From: an uncultured Opitutia bacterium
Lineage (GTDB): Bacteria > Verrucomicrobiota > Verrucomicrobiae > Opitutales > MB11C04
Direction: 5' to 3'
Assembly: GCA_913048545.1 (NCBI GenBank)
Contig: CAJWWH010000030.1
Coordinates: forward strand, 1-15,930
DNA: 15,930 bases
Shown: positions 1-7,362 of the stretch, piece after piece
How the letters are laid out: the number at the start of each line of letters is the position of its first letter
Position numbering within the stretch: the first letter of the stretch is position 1
Program-made: the position numbers and the translations under genes
Notes under the pieces: model-generated
Seen by the model: the letters and a program-made list of their open reading frames with translations, nothing else
What the model was told of the DNA's origin: nothing
Database searches by the model: none

Positions 1-88
1 AATGCAAACAGGAACTGACAATCGGGTCATGGTCGCATTGAATCCAATTCAAGCACCCACATCAAGATACAATATCTCTTCTGGAAAT

Positions 89-112
89 AAAGAGTAGGAA
101 GCCCTACCCTTT
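89..112 (-). terminator. Probable intrinsic terminator of transketolase gene
   Basis: Read on the minus strand, a hairpin begins 12 bases after the tkt stop codon. The two 10-base arms (103-112 and 89-98) pair fully apart from one G-U pair, around a 4-base GCTT loop. The arm ends in CTTT and is followed by ATTTCC, so the U-tract is short and interrupted. Position and stem support a terminator; the weak U-tract keeps confidence moderate. The remaining bases 1-88 hold no gene I can support. Confidence 0.55.
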
Positions 113-124
113 GCTCAATCAAAA

Positions 125-2128
125 TTACGAACTCAATCCGGCGAGAGCTGCTTGCTTGACTACATTGTCGACTGAGATTCCGAGCTCGCTCATCACAGTG
201 TCGCCGGGTGCCGAGATGCCGAAGCGGTCGATCCCTACAACGACTCCGTCCAGACCGACGTATTTGCGCCAAAGATCACTAACACCCGCCTCCACCGCCA
301 TCCGGCTGCGGAAACTTTTCGGTAGTACGGATTCTCTGTAATCTGCGTCCTGACGGTCAAAGCGCTCCATGCAGGGCATGGAAATAACCCGTACTCCTTG
401 GCCGAGTTTGTCGGCCGCTTCCAGGGCCAAGGACAATTCGCTCCCTGAAGCCAAAATGATGAGTTCAAGCTCGCCTTCCTCCTTGCGGGCCACGTAACCA
501 CCCTTCAATACGCCATTACGCCTCTCGGCCACGGGAATGGAGTTGAGGTTAGGCAAATTTTGGCGGGTAAGGATGAGTCCAGTCGGTCCATCAGTACGTT
601 TCAAGGCAGCGACGAAGGCGCCGGCCGTTTCCTCCGGGTCAGCCGGGCGGATAATGTCCAAATTCGGTATTACACGAAGACCACTGGTCGTCTCGACTGG
701 TTGGTGAGTGGGGCCGTCTTCCCCCACACCGACCGAGTCATGCGTCCAAATATGAAAAATAGGAAGACCTACGAGAGCGGAGAGGCGAACCGAACCGCGC
801 ATGTAATCGGCAAAAACGGCAAAGGTGGCTCCCGATGGACGAAATATTCCATGGTAACCGATCCCATTGACGATCGCACCCATGGCATGCTCGCGAATGC
901 CAAACAACAGGTTTCTACCCGCATTGTTGGTGCTGGAAAAATCACCCATTTCTTTAAGATAGTTCTTGGTGGATCCGTGAAGATCAGCGGATCCGCTGAT
1001 TAAAAGTGGATAGGCTTGGGCCAGATCGTTGATGATCTGAGAACCTGCTGCACGGGTGGCCACCTTGGCGTCTTCGGCAAAAACCTGAACACTCTCCATT
1101 AAATTGGCGGGCAGTTCACGGCTAATTCCGCTTTGCAGCAGGGCCGCTTTTTCAGGATTAGCGGATTGCCAGGCAGCAAAGGTCTGATCCCATGCCTGGC
1201 GGTTTACTTTCCTTTCTTCTTTCAGGGAAGAAAAGTAGGAACGAACTTCCTCGGATACAAAGAATTTTTCTTCCGGAAGCCCCAGTCCCTGACGGGCAGA
1301 ATCCGCAAATTTTGCTCCGCCTTCGCCGTGTCCCGCGGCCGTTCCTGCCACTTCGGGAATACCCTTACCGATCAGCGTTTTAACTTCAATAAAGGTCGGT
1401 TTACCATTGTTGTTTGATCGGGCCTGAGACAATGCATCGGCAATCGCATTCATATCATGTCCGTCTTCTAGGCGAATCACATTAAAACCATAAGCGGCAA
1501 AACGATCGAGTACGCTCTCACTTTGACTGGCATCGGCCATTGCATCCAAAGTGACATCATTTGAATCATAAACGATGGTTAAATTATCAAGACCGACATG
1601 GGCACCAAGAGAGGCCGCTTCGGCCGCCACTCCTTCCTGAAGACAACCATCTCCCACCAGGCAGACAACCTGATGGTTTATAATTTCATGCTCGGCGGTG
1701 TTAAAATGCGCCGCCGCCATCTTACCGGCGATCGCAATACCCACTGCATTCCCCACTCCCTGTCCGAGCGGACCAGTGGTGGATTCAACCCCGGGAGTTT
1801 CCCCAAATTCTGGATGCCCGGGTGTCTTGCTGTGAAGTTTGCGGAAATCCTTCACCTCCTGGAGAGAGAGATCGAAGCCGGCCAGGTGTAACCAACCGTA
1901 CAGGAACATACTTCCATGACCGGCGGAGAGAACAAAACGGTCGCGGTTTAACCATTCCGCATCCGAGGGATCGATCTGTAAATCATGGCCATAAAGAACC
2001 GCTCCCACCTCCGCGGCACCAAGGGGAAGTCCGAGATGCCCGGAACTGCATGCGTGAACGGCGTCGATGGCCAAGCCTCTTGCTTGATCCGCAGCCTGTT
2101 GAAGAATTTCTTGATTTTGTAATACCAT
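125..2128 (-). CDS. tkt: Transketolase
   Basis: Transketolase moves a two-carbon ketol unit between sugar phosphates in the non-oxidative pentose phosphate pathway, using thiamine diphosphate and a divalent metal in the cytosol. The 667-aa length matches full-length bacterial enzymes. The N-terminal domain has the substrate-region His in SSGHLG (His31), the GHGS motif (70-73) and the thiamine-diphosphate/metal motif GDGCLQEG (159-166) followed by Asn190. The pyrimidine-binding domain has the catalytic glutamate in FGIREHAMG (Glu413) and the [15 protein letters not shown] stretch (463-477). A C-terminal transketolase domain follows. The start is ATG with no Shine-Dalgarno; TACAAT on the minus strand about 20 bases upstream is a possible -10 box. 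It lies 79 bases behind the secreted-protein gene on the same strand, with a terminator-like hairpin between, so it probably has its own promoter. Nothing essential is missing. Confidence 0.97.
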   Translation of the reverse strand: MVLQNQEILQQAADQARGLAIDAVHACSSGHLGLPLGAAEVGAVLYGHDLQIDPSDAEWLNRDRFVLSAGHGSMFLYGWLHLAGFDLSLQEVKDFRKLHSKTPGHPEFGETPGVESTTGPLGQGVGNAVGIAIAGKMAAAHFNTAEHEIINHQVVCLVGDGCLQEGVAAEAASLGAHVGLDNLTIVYDSNDVTLDAMADASQSESVLDRFAAYGFNVIRLEDGHDMNAIADALSQARSNNNGKPTFIEVKTLIGKGIPEVAGTAAGHGEGGAKFADSARQGLGLPEEKFFVSEEVRSYFSSLKEERKVNRQAWDQTFAAWQSANPEKAALLQSGISRELPANLMESVQVFAEDAKVATRAAGSQIINDLAQAYPLLISGSADLHGSTKNYLKEMGDFSSTNNAGRNLLFGIREHAMGAIVNGIGYHGIFRPSGATFAVFADYMRGSVRLSALVGLPIFHIWTHDSVGVGEDGPTHQPVETTSGLRVIPNLDIIRPADPEETAGAFVAALKRTDGPTGLILTRQNLPNLNSIPVAERRNGVLKGGYVARKEEGELELIILASGSELSLALEAADKLGQGVRVISMPCMERFDRQDADYRESVLPKSFRSRMAVEAGVSDLWRKYVGLDGVVVGIDRFGISAPGDTVMSELGISVDNVVKQAALAGLSS
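983..1000. repeat. Perfect 18-bp palindrome inside tkt
   Basis: The 18 bases ATCAGCGGATCCGCTGAT equal their own reverse complement. They lie in the tkt codons for the GSADL region of the pyrimidine-binding domain. As RNA this could form a 7-bp stem with a GATC loop. The codons are normal for the protein, so it may simply be chance; a regulatory role is not shown. Confidence 0.4.
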
Positions 2129-2182
2129 ATTAAAATTTGTCGATGATTGTAGAGAGTTTGGAGATGAACGGGAGAGTTGAAT

Positions 2183-2204
2183 AAAAATTGATTCGAAAAA
2201 TCAA
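2183..2204 (-). terminator. Possible intrinsic terminator of the secreted-protein gene
   Basis: Read on the minus strand, four bases after the TAA stop of the upstream gene, there is a perfect 6-bp stem TTGATT/AATCAA with a 5-base loop, directly followed by TTTTTATT. The U-run is good but the stem is short and AT-rich. It separates the secreted-protein gene from tkt. Confidence 0.4.
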
Positions 2205-2207
2205 AAG

Positions 2208-3368
2208 TTATTCATGGTAAATAACATCGTTTGTTGTCAATTCAACCATGTTTTCTCCAGGAGCCACTTCAATGTGCTTCGACCAGATTGTAACCACTCC
2301 AGTTTGATCATCCTTATCAATGCCAATTAGAAAATAACCGTCATTGGGCGAAACACCGTCTAATTCTGCTTTTCCAAAGGGATCCGTCCGCGCTTTGCCC
2401 ACCTTTGCCTGGAGCAGAATTGACTTCACTCCCAATGCAATTTCGGGATTGGCCGAGGAATCCTTCTCCGCATGTGCCCACAATTCTGCGACTGATTTTA
2501 CTTCACCCGCCAAGGCACGGTTTAAATTAAGATCACTGAGCAAGTCATGTAAATTTCGGGTGGTTAAATAAAATTCGGATGCTTGAGCAGGACGCTCAGT
2601 CCCCTGAGGTGTGGGCACGGAAGCCTTAAACTTTAAAATGGATTTATTCAGTTTCTGATCATAGGAGTTAACAGAGGTCGGACTGTAGCTATCCTCAAAA
2701 GTGGGGGGCACAGGAATGGACAAAAAATCAGGAGGAGTTTCATCATTCCGAGTGTACCTATCAGGAGAAGAGAGCGGACGGGTAATAGCAACCGAAGGAT
2801 CTGGGGTGGAAGGTGTATTTTGCTTGGCTTCCGAGATTACGCGACTGAGATAGGCCAGTCTTTGTTCCTGACTCAGATGTTCGTTTCCCTCCAAAATAAA
2901 AGCCTGTAATTCATCATCATTGGGGCGGTGAACCGGTTTGGATTGGGACTCCAGTAATTTTGCCTCCAATTCCCTCAGCCGATTCTCAAGGCTGGATACT
3001 TTTTTATCTTCCTTCTCTTCGGGAGTATTCGCGTAATATTTTGGGGATCCCTGACGAAAAACTGGACGCGGCCCCAGACGAGGATTTTTGGAAAGTTCCT
3101 CAAGGGTGAAAAATTTTGTATTTCCCTTGTCAATAAAGCTAAAAATTGGCACCAGCTTTGGGAAAAACAATGGCACGGCTGTTGGATTTCTGGAAATATA
3201 AGCAATCATAGAACCGTCTTTTGCCACATTGCGAATAGGTGAGATCCAAGAAACCGACTCGATTGATTCCAAATCTTTTTCATCAATAATTTGACTGGTC
3301 TGAGCATCGGATTGAAAACTTAAAAAAGCAAAAGTGATGCCGAAACCGAAAATATTACCCCAATTCAT
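2208..3368 (-). CDS. Secreted hypothetical protein, coiled coil plus C-terminal beta-rich domain
   Basis: I do not recognise this 386-aa protein as a named family. Residues 1-23 look like a signal peptide: short N-terminus, hydrophobic stretch FGFGITFAFLSF, then a small-residue site near SDA-QT. The mature protein should therefore be periplasmic or outside the cell. Residues 117-145 are charged and heptad-like (probable short coiled coil). Residues 185-265 are rich in Pro, Ser and Thr (flexible linker). Residues 315-386 alternate in beta style with Gly turns, including a YFLIGI strand and PGENMVEL near the end. This resembles a carboxypeptidase-regulatory-like beta-sandwich, but that is only an impression. 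The start is ATG with no Shine-Dalgarno; TATAGT lies just four bases ahead of it. It is divergent from the ABC exporter cassette and shares a 201-bp promoter region with it, so joint regulation is possible. Confidence 0.8.
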   Translation of the reverse strand: MNWGNIFGFGITFAFLSFQSDAQTSQIIDEKDLESIESVSWISPIRNVAKDGSMIAYISRNPTAVPLFFPKLVPIFSFIDKGNTKFFTLEELSKNPRLGPRPVFRQGSPKYYANTPEEKEDKKVSSLENRLRELEAKLLESQSKPVHRPNDDELQAFILEGNEHLSQEQRLAYLSRVISEAKQNTPSTPDPSVAITRPLSSPDRYTRNDETPPDFLSIPVPPTFEDSYSPTSVNSYDQKLNKSILKFKASVPTPQGTERPAQASEFYLTTRNLHDLLSDLNLNRALAGEVKSVAELWAHAEKDSSANPEIALGVKSILLQAKVGKARTDPFGKAELDGVSPNDGYFLIGIDKDDQTGVVTIWSKHIEVAPGENMVELTTNDVIYHE

Positions 3369-3569
3369 AAATACTATACAACTAATCTTGGATTTTTATT
3401 GGAAACTTTGCAAAGTTTTTCTTCTTGCTCAAATTACAATATCCGATTTTTTGGTTTCTTTACACAAATTTTATTTTTGTAATCGCTATACACTCTGTTT
3501 TTACTCTTTTCCCTATCCTCTAAATTAATCTAGCACACTTTCTTAGTTTGCTCTTAATCCCAACCTATC
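3369..3569. promoter_or_regulatory. Divergent promoter region between secreted protein and ABC exporter
   Basis: This 201-bp AT-rich intergenic stretch must hold promoters for both directions. Candidate -10 boxes are TATAGT on the minus strand (3373-3378) and TACAAT on the plus strand (3435-3440). Neither has a convincing -35 box at standard spacing. A perfect 16-bp palindrome sits between them. No RNA gene or further open frame is visible. Confidence 0.55.
3403..3418. promoter_or_regulatory. Candidate operator: perfect 16-bp palindrome
   Basis: AAACTTTGCAAAGTTT is its own reverse complement with no mismatch. It lies in the divergent intergenic region, about 25-40 bases upstream of the minus-strand TATAGT and just upstream of the plus-strand TACAAT. 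A homodimeric repressor or activator bound there could act on both genes. No regulator gene is visible in this window, so the binding protein is unknown. Confidence 0.45.
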
Positions 3570-4301
3570 ATGTCAGAACATTCATCCACAGAAATAATGA
3601 TCGAGGCACAAGGTCTCAGCAAGTATTACGGTGACTTTATCGCCGTGGAAAATTTGGATTTTACCATTCGCGAAGGAGAAGTCGTTGCTTTTCTCGGACC
3701 GAACGGTGCCGGTAAAAGCACCACCATGAAAATGCTGACCGGTTACCTTGCACCGTCTGAGGGAACCGCGACGGTTTGCGGTATGGAGGTCGCCCAAAAC
3801 CGGGACAAAGTGGCAAACCGTATTGGCTACCTTCCTGAAAATGGTCCCCTTTATGAGGAAATGACCCCGATCAAACTGCTCAATTTTTTCGCAGACGCCC
3901 GCAGCATGGAAAGTTCGGTCAAACATACAAGAATAGAAAAAGTGATAGACCAGTGTAATATAGACACGGTTTTGAATAAACCAATTGGTAAGCTCTCGCG
4001 GGGATTCCGCCAACGCGTGGGTATGGCCAATGTTCTTTTGCATGAACCGGATGTTTTGATTATGGATGAACCTACTGCCGGACTTGATCCCAATCAGGTT
4101 TTGGAAGTGAGAAAAACGATTAAAGATCTCGGAAAAACTATTTTGCTTTCAACACACATATTACAGGAAGTTCCCGAGATGGCAGACCGAATCATTCTCA
4201 TTAATCAAGGCAGGCTCATTTTTGAGGGGACACCCGAGGATTTAAAAAATGAACCTTCCCTGGATTCCTGGTTTAACCGCCAGACCGTAAGTGCTGCTTA
4301 A
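3570..4301 (+). CDS. ABC transporter ATP-binding protein, GldA/CcmA-like
   Basis: This 243-aa cytoplasmic ATPase powers an ABC-2 type exporter. Motifs in order: Walker A GPNGAGKST (43-51), a YLPENGPLY stretch (87-95) where the Q-loop carries Glu90 as in GldA-type ATPases, the signature LSRGFRQRV (142-150), Walker B VLIMDEP (162-168), the D-loop AGLD (170-173) and the switch His196 in STH. The length is slightly under the roughly 300 aa usual for GldA, so the C-terminal extension is short. The start is taken as ATG at 3570; an in-frame ATG at 3597 (residue 10), just before the ABC fold begins, is an alternative. Neither has a Shine-Dalgarno. The permease gene follows after 27 bases on the same strand, so the two are almost certainly one operon. 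Confidence 0.95.
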   Translation: MSEHSSTEIMIEAQGLSKYYGDFIAVENLDFTIREGEVVAFLGPNGAGKSTTMKMLTGYLAPSEGTATVCGMEVAQNRDKVANRIGYLPENGPLYEEMTPIKLLNFFADARSMESSVKHTRIEKVIDQCNIDTVLNKPIGKLSRGFRQRVGMANVLLHEPDVLIMDEPTAGLDPNQVLEVRKTIKDLGKTILLSTHILQEVPEMADRIILINQGRLIFEGTPEDLKNEPSLDSWFNRQTVSAA

Positions 4302-4328
4302 CCCAGTAAATCTTAATCATATTTAGCA

Positions 4329-7325
4329 ATGAATAACCAAGCTGTTCTCGCCGTATTTAAACGTAATCTTGCTGCTTATTTCGGAAGCCCGAGTGGGTAT
4401 GTCTTTATCTGTGCATTTTTAGTCGCCAGTGGGATCGCCGCATTTTGGTCGCAGGAATTTTTTGACTCGAACCTGGCAAACCTCGATCAGTTAAATCAAT
4501 TACTTCCCCACATCCTGCTGGGATTTATTCCTGCTATCACAATGAGTATTTGGGCGGATGAACGCAGACAAGGCACTGATGAATTATTACTTACTCTTCC
4601 CGGCAGTGATTTTGATGTGGTTTTGGGAAAGTATTTCGGTGCGGTCGCTATCTACACCGTTTCCCTGTTCTTTTCACTGATTGCGAACTACTTTGTTCTC
4701 CTGAATCTCGGTAATCCGGATTTTGGATTAATTCTCTCAAGTTACATCGGGTATTGGTTCGTGGGTTTAAGCATGCTTTCAATCGGAATGGTTGCCTCTT
4801 TCCTTACCTCTAATCTGACCGTTGCTTTTGTTTTGGGAGTGGCTTTTAACGCTCCACTTGCTCTTCTTCCCAATGCGGAATGGGGACTATCCGCCAGCTT
4901 TTTAGATTTTAGTCGTGGAACGATCAGTATTTCGAGCATGGCGTTTTTTATCAGCCTGGCGGTGGCGATGCTTTATCTTTGTTCAATCTTAATCGGACGT
5001 CGTCACTGGGTGGGCAGTCCAACGGGAGCCAGCAAGAAATTTCATTACAGCACACGCGTTGTTGCTTCGGTGGTCATTGCGTATTCCCTCACTTTCTTCT
5101 TTCGAAACAACGATTTCGTTCGGATTGATGCCACGGCTGAGCAATTGAGCAGTTTATCCGATGGTTCCAAGGATTTACTTGGCCAGATTGACGGGCAGGT
5201 GGAAATTGACGCTTTCATTTCCCCGGCCGACTCAATGCCCGAGCAGTATGTCCAAACCCGAATCAATCTGCTCACCGCATTACGGGAAATTGAACGAAGC
5301 AGTAAGCAAGTCATTGTCGATTTTCACGAAATTACCGCCGAGGATAATGCCTCCATCACCGCCGAAAAGTACGGTGTGGTGAACCAAAACGGAGTCACTC
5401 CTCCCTTGTTCGTTCAGGAAGACGGCCGTTTCATGCCCTGGCAAAAAGATTTATATCTCGGTCTGGTTTTCAAAGGGAACGGTGGACAGCAAACAATCCC
5501 TTTTGTTTACAAAGGACTCCCCGTTGAATACGAGGTGATGCGTACCCTCAGTGCAGTCAGTGGATCCAAGACCAAGAAAAAGTTGGGGGTTTTTGGAACA
5601 GACGCACCAATGATGGGCAGTGCGGGCATGGGCATTATGGGATTCAGTATGGGTGGAGGAACTCCCGCATGGGAGGTGGTGAATGAACTCCGAAAACAGT
5701 ATGATGTCCAGGAAGTTACCGGTGGGGAGATCAATAAGGGGGACTATGACGCACTTCTAGTCGTACAGCCTTCAACCTTGGATAACGAGAAATTGGACGA
5801 ACTGATAGCCGCGGTGAAAGCGGGCGTACCCACGGCGATTTTCGAGGATCCACTTCCCCTAATACAAGGGAGTGTGACCGGTACTTACGAACCAAGAAGA
5901 AATAATCAGCAGGGAGGCGGCCCGGGTCAGCCACCGCCTCCAGCCCCGGAAAAGGGAGAGTTATCCAAACTCTGGGATTTGCTTGGTGTTCATTTTAATG
6001 TTAACCCCAAGAATCGTCTTAGCTCAATCAAAACCGAGCTTTTGCAACTTCAAACCAACGCAAGCCGGAGTCTTGGACCAGCCAGGGGCCGGTTTGCTGA
6101 AGTGGGTACTTTTTTCACTAAGCTTTCTGATCTGATTAAAAAAGTATCTGAGTATGAAGCACGGCTCAATGCCAACTCCCCGCTTTCCACCAATGATTGG
6201 AATTCCCTGCAACTCACTGTCCTTCGTGACTCGGTCAGCGGATTGGATTACAGTCATCCCATTCGAAATTTTATCGAACAAAAACTTCTCGATCCTGTGG
6301 ACACGAAGTTAAAGGGGTTGGAAAAAAGAATACTACGTGATGCGTACAATCCTTTTCCCAAAATCCCCCGCTCCGAAAATTTCCCCGATGAATTCATTTA
6401 TGTGGGGGGAACCAGTGGATCCCTGGCTGACGAATTGGTCACCTCGGAGTTGCAGTATTGTCTATTCACCTGCCCCGGTTCGTTATATGAAATGCCTAAG
6501 AGTTCTCTTTCCTTCAAACCTCTCCTTAAGACCAGGGGCGGGGAATTGAGCGGAACCACCAGTTTGGATAACTTTTGGACCGGCGGTGTGTTTGGCACTC
6601 CCCGCCGATTCAATCCCGCACGGACCACTTATTCCGACTCCATCGGTGCGGAAACCATTGCCGCCTCGATCTCAGGCACGGTTCAGGATGGAAATCAAAC
6701 CAACCAAATCAATGTCATTCTGGTTGCTGATATAGATGTCCTCGCGGATCCGTTTTTTAATATTCGAAGCCGGGGACCGGAATCAGACTTTCCACTCGAT
6801 GTTGATAATGTCACCTTTTCTCTAAACCTGATTGATAGTCTATCCAAGGAGGATCATCTGCTCGAAATCAGGAATCGCCGACGACTCCACCGCACTCTTG
6901 AGGAATTCGAGAAAAGTATCGAAAAAGCCCGTGGAGAAGCTACCCAGACCATTCAACAGGCGGAAAGCTCGATTCAGCTTATTTTGCAGGAGGAGAATCG
7001 AAAGTTAAATGAAGCATTGGCCGATGTTCAAAATAGTCAGGGCAGCATGACTCAGGGCCAATTTATGCAGTTACTCCAAACGGAGGCAGCCAAACTCCAA
7101 AAGAACCTTGCCAAACGAGAGCGTGAACTTCGTCAGGATACCAATACAAAAGTAAAATCGGCGGAAAGACAAAGAGACCGGGAAATCAAGGAAAAACAGG
7201 AGGATATACAATTTATGTCCGTTTTCCTTCCCCCCATTCCCCTTCTTATTATCGCGTTTTTCGTATTCTTAAGGAAGAGAAAAGCCGAAATCCAGGGAGC
7301 CATTGTTTCACGGGTTCGATCCTAG
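4329..7325 (+). CDS. GldF-GldG fusion: ABC-2 permease joined to periplasmic GldG domain
   Basis: One 998-aa chain holds two proteins that are separate in gliding Bacteroidota. Residues 1-225 are an ABC-2 permease with six hydrophobic helices (about 22-38, 59-76, 102-125, 137-160, 163-182, 203-222). Residues 241-258 are a seventh helix that starts the GldG part. The GldG auxiliary domain follows, with a KKKLGVFGTDAP strand (417-427), a Met/Gly-rich loop (428-444) and PAWEVVNELRKQYDV (446-460). A Pro/Gly-rich linker (520-540) and a helical stretch (545-670) look inserted. Residues 850-960 are a strongly charged coiled coil, then a last helix (963-980) ends in RKRKAE. Topology is consistent: six helices return to the cytoplasm, the seventh exits, and the last returns with positive charges inside. 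The downstream gene starts 37 bases later. Function in a non-gliding host is unknown; export of an envelope substrate is inferred. Confidence 0.9.
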   Translation: MNNQAVLAVFKRNLAAYFGSPSGYVFICAFLVASGIAAFWSQEFFDSNLANLDQLNQLLPHILLGFIPAITMSIWADERRQGTDELLLTLPGSDFDVVLGKYFGAVAIYTVSLFFSLIANYFVLLNLGNPDFGLILSSYIGYWFVGLSMLSIGMVASFLTSNLTVAFVLGVAFNAPLALLPNAEWGLSASFLDFSRGTISISSMAFFISLAVAMLYLCSILIGRRHWVGSPTGASKKFHYSTRVVASVVIAYSLTFFFRNNDFVRIDATAEQLSSLSDGSKDLLGQIDGQVEIDAFISPADSMPEQYVQTRINLLTALREIERSSKQVIVDFHEITAEDNASITAEKYGVVNQNGVTPPLFVQEDGRFMPWQKDLYLGLVFKGNGGQQTIPFVYKGLPVEYEVMRTLSAVSGSKTKKKLGVFGTDAPMMGSAGMGIMGFSMGGGTPAWEVVNELRKQYDVQEVTGGEINKGDYDALLVVQPSTLDNEKLDELIAAVKAGVPTAIFEDPLPLIQGSVTGTYEPRRNNQQGGGPGQPPPPAPEKGELSKLWDLLGVHFNVNPKNRLSSIKTELLQLQTNASRSLGPARGRFAEVGTFFTKLSDLIKKVSEYEARLNANSPLSTNDWNSLQLTVLRDSVSGLDYSHPIRNFIEQKLLDPVDTKLKGLEKRILRDAYNPFPKIPRSENFPDEFIYVGGTSGSLADELVTSELQYCLFTCPGSLYEMPKSSLSFKPLLKTRGGELSGTTSLDNFWTGGVFGTPRRFNPARTTYSDSIGAETIAASISGTVQDGNQTNQINVILVADIDVLADPFFNIRSRGPESDFPLDVDNVTFSLNLIDSLSKEDHLLEIRNRRRLHRTLEEFEKSIEKARGEATQTIQQAESSIQLILQEENRKLNEALADVQNSQGSMTQGQFMQLLQTEAAKLQKNLAKRERELRQDTNTKVKSAERQRDREIKEKQEDIQFMSVFLPPIPLLIIAFFVFLRKRKAEIQGAIVSRVRS

Positions 7326-7362
7326 TTCATCCACCCCAAATTTAAACAGGAAATTTAGTATC

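Noticed and set aside
1..124. Possible small gene or RNA at the left edge
   Set aside because: No plausible open frame with a start signal and no tRNA-like or conserved RNA structure is visible apart from the tkt hairpin.
560..1003. 147-codon open frame on the plus strand opposite tkt
   Set aside because: It is antisense to highly conserved transketolase codons, its translation shows no recognisable motif, and no promoter or ribosome site precedes it.
7303..7362. Extended TTG start for the DUF4340 gene
   Set aside because: It would overlap the permease gene, add 20 polar residues before the anchor helix, and needs a TTG when an ATG at 7363 fits well.
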